NCBI GenBank assembly: GCA_030377945.1
Contig: JAUCGD010000100.1
Coordinates: forward strand, 1-10,870
Direction of reading: 5' to 3'
DNA: 10,870 nucleotides
Origin: Desulfobacterales bacterium HSG17
GTDB lineage: Bacteria; Desulfobacterota; Desulfobacteria; Desulfobacterales; Desulfococcaceae
A program made the position numbers and the translations under genes. Every line of letters begins with the position of its first letter. Positions within the stretch are counted from its first letter, which is position 1. The notes beneath the pieces were generated by a model. It made no database searches. It saw only the letters and a list, made by a program, of their open reading frames with translations, and was not told the DNA's origin. Below, piece after piece: positions 9,080 through 10,870 of the stretch.

Positions 9080-10831
9080 CTATTTTCCCGTAATCAGTTT
9101 CAAATCAACAGGAATTCTCAAAGGCAATGTATCTCCCCTTAAAACTTTTGCAGCAGCCTGGACAGCTTTCCATCCCATTTCCGCAGGTTTTTGGGCAATC
9201 GTAGCTGTAAGCTGTTTTTTTTTTATTGCTTCAAGTGCTTTTGAAACAGCGTCAAAGCCCACAAGCACTTTTGGTAAAGGGGTTTCAGATGTTTCAAATG
9301 CCTGGATAACTCCAAGTATCATTTCATCATTATGTGCAAACACAGCATCCACCTCCAGATTGTTTGATAAAAGACGCGTTGTAATTTCCATAGCCCTGAC
9401 CTGCTTAAAATCAGCGATTTCCCGGATGCTTATTTTAATATCAGGATAGGCTGCCATAACTTTGTTAAAACCTGTTCCGCGTTCATGAGCAGCAGATGTT
9501 CCGGGAATCCCCTCAAACTCCATAACCCTTCCCCTGCCTTCCAATTGTTGAGCGATAAATTCAGCAGCCATTTGTCCCCCGGCAAGATTATCCGAAGCAA
9601 CATGTGAAACAATAAGATCATCCCTTGAAGACTTCCGGTCAACAGTTAAGATTTTTATGCCTTTTGTCTGGGCTATTTCCATGGCCGGAACAACAGATTC
9701 AGCATTGGTGGGATTCAGAATTATAATATCCACCTTATCATCAATAAATTTTTTTAAGCTGAGCAATTGCTTCACATCATCGTCCTGGGCATCCTCAGTG
9801 ATGAGTTGAAGTCCAAACAGTTTGGCAGCTTCTTTTGCACCGCTATGCAAAGCTGTAAAAAACGGATTTGAAAGGCGCGAGATGGAAAGCCCGATTTTTT
9901 TATCAAACCCTTCAAAAGTAATAAGATCCAGGGGAGTGGATTTGTAATCAGGAATCTTGTTTCTAATCAGGCCCATATCTGCAAGCTCAACTCCAAAGGC
10001 TCCCATCATCTCAGGATGCTGTTCAATAGTTGCGTGCATGAGCCTGTTTCTCATGGCTGCGCGGGCTTCGTCAATATTGTCATAAGCTCCAACCCATACC
10101 TTTCCCCCAAGACCGTTCAAATCAAGAGCTTGAATCACACCCATAGCCATGCTGTCATTTGCACAGAGAACAGCATCAACCTTCCCGTGCTTTTCAAGAA
10201 GGCGGGTCATCAGGGAAAAAGCTTCATCAGTGTGCCAGTTGGCTGTTTCACTGGCAATCACCTTGATTCGGGATTTGGATGTTAAAGATTCCATAAATCC
10301 CTGTTTTCTTAAATCAGCGTTTTCAACACCGCGTATGCCTTCTATGATGATGGCTTTTCCGGTTCCGTTTAATTGTTTTTTTATGTATTCCCCCACCATT
10401 GCAGCGCCGGCCCGGTTATCCGATCCAACAAAGGGGATGGATATTCTGTGTTCTTTCAGGGTTTCCTTGTGAAACGGATTGTCAATATTAATAACAACAA
10501 TGCCTTTTTCCAGTGCTTTTTTACAAACAGGGATCAATTTTTTTGAATCAGCAGGTGCAATCACAATGGCTCCGTAGCCCCTTGCCACAAGATTCTCCAT
10601 AATACCGATCTGCCTTTCAACCTCAGTCTCCCGTTCAATGCCAAACACCTCCAGTTGAGTCCCGCTTTTTTGTGCATAAGCTACTGCACCATCCCGCATC
10701 TTGATAAAAAACGGATTGGAAAGTGCTTTCATAACCAGGGCGGTTTTACCCTCATTTCCGGCTTGAACCGAACCGCAAAACAGAAAAAAAATTCCAAGAC
10801 AGATTAAAGCGGACAGGATTTTTTTAATCAT
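9080..10831 (-). CDS. Tandem ribose-binding-protein-like periplasmic protein (two type I domains fused)
   Basis: A 583-residue secreted protein, about twice the length of RbsB-type binding proteins because it holds two full copies. Residues 1-24 are a signal peptide cleaved after VQA; the nearby C19 lacks a lipobox. Domain 1 spans about 29-300 and domain 2 about 311-583. Both begin with an SNPFF motif (38-42 and 321-325) and both carry ND near a GVIQA helix. Compared with E. coli RbsB from memory, domain 2 keeps all the expected sugar contacts (F324, F325, N373, D398, R399, R451, F475, N501, D527, Q547) and ends PVDLKL like RbsB. Domain 1 keeps several (F41, F42, D117, R175, N225, D251, Q271) but has A92, N118 and W199 at three of them. 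Domain 2 may bind ribose or a similar sugar, while domain 1 probably has another ligand. The adjacent kinase and lack of transporter genes suggest sensing rather than uptake. The ATG follows a strong AAGGAGGA. Confidence 0.9.
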   Translation of the reverse strand: MIKKILSALICLGIFFLFCGSVQAGNEGKTALVMKALSNPFFIKMRDGAVAYAQKSGTQLEVFGIERETEVERQIGIMENLVARGYGAIVIAPADSKKLIPVCKKALEKGIVVINIDNPFHKETLKEHRISIPFVGSDNRAGAAMVGEYIKKQLNGTGKAIIIEGIRGVENADLRKQGFMESLTSKSRIKVIASETANWHTDEAFSLMTRLLEKHGKVDAVLCANDSMAMGVIQALDLNGLGGKVWVGAYDNIDEARAAMRNRLMHATIEQHPEMMGAFGVELADMGLIRNKIPDYKSTPLDLITFEGFDKKIGLSISRLSNPFFTALHSGAKEAAKLFGLQLITEDAQDDDVKQLLSLKKFIDDKVDIIILNPTNAESVVPAMEIAQTKGIKILTVDRKSSRDDLIVSHVASDNLAGGQMAAEFIAQQLEGRGRVMEFEGIPGTSAAHERGTGFNKVMAAYPDIKISIREIADFKQVRAMEITTRLLSNNLEVDAVFAHNDEMILGVIQAFETSETPLPKVLVGFDAVSKALEAIKKKQLTATIAQKPAEMGWKAVQAAAKVLRGDTLPLRIPVDLKLITGK

Positions 10832-10835
10832 GGTG

Positions 10836-10843
10836 TCCTCCTT
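10836..10843 (-). promoter_or_regulatory. Strong ribosome binding site of the tandem binding protein
   Basis: Read on the - strand, AAGGAGGA lies about four to five bases before the ATG at 10831 and is the strongest Shine-Dalgarno in the window. It fits high expression of a periplasmic protein relative to its kinase, whose own site is weak. Only 39 bases are visible upstream of the start, so the promoter is not seen. Confidence 0.75.
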
Positions 10844-10870
10844 TCTATTCTAACATTAGTAGAATTCCCT

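Noticed and set aside
10149..10472. Open frame of 107 codons on the + strand antisense to the tandem binding protein
   Set aside because: It overlaps a conserved domain on the other strand and shows no ribosome binding site or family motif.
9080..10831. Possibility that the tandem binding protein is a lipoprotein
   Set aside because: The cysteine at residue 19 is preceded by FLF rather than a lipobox, and a normal VQA cleavage site follows it.

Overview
The window carries six complete genes in three blocks, two of which look like self-contained periplasm-to-cytoplasm signalling cassettes. The moderately AT-rich DNA, the two large hybrid histidine kinases and the outer-membrane receptor all indicate a Gram-negative, signalling-rich bacterium. 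The combination of a TonB-type receptor, a YfiR protein and a hybrid kinase, plus kinases paired with sugar-binding proteins, resembles what I know of Desulfobacterota (sulfate-reducer-like genomes). That assignment is an inference; no marker gene is present.

Block 1 (35-5565, + strand) is a tight three-gene operon: a TonB-dependent outer-membrane receptor, a secreted YfiR-family (DUF4154) periplasmic protein, and a membrane-bound hybrid histidine kinase. The kinase has a CHASE8-like periplasmic domain followed by HAMP, HisKA, HATPase, two receiver domains and an Hpt domain. The last two genes overlap by four bases (ATGA). YfiR proteins are known to repress the diguanylate cyclase YfiN by binding its periplasmic sensor region. 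Here the same periplasmic logic seems to be wired to a phosphorelay instead of a cyclase, and the outer-membrane position of the YfiB lipoprotein is occupied by a TonB-dependent receptor.

Block 2 (5566-6419, + strand) is a 239-base AT-rich spacer with a possible promoter, then a single LysE/RhtB-type exporter gene that starts with TTG behind a good ribosome binding site.

Block 3 (10831-6436, - strand) converges on block 2 with a 16-base gap. It is a two-gene operon: a secreted protein made of two tandem ribose-binding-protein-like (type I periplasmic binding) domains, then, four bases later, a second hybrid histidine kinase. That kinase has a roughly 240-residue mostly helical periplasmic domain, HAMP, HisKA, HATPase, one receiver, and a C-terminal Hpt-like helical domain that contains no histidine. 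No ABC transporter permease or ATPase gene is visible beside it, so the binding protein is more likely a ligand sensor for the kinase, in the manner of TorT-TorS or LuxP-LuxQ, than a transport component.

Neither kinase has a DNA-binding or enzymatic response regulator in the window, so the outputs of both pathways lie elsewhere. I saw no RNA genes, insertion sequences, CRISPR arrays or convincing intrinsic terminators.
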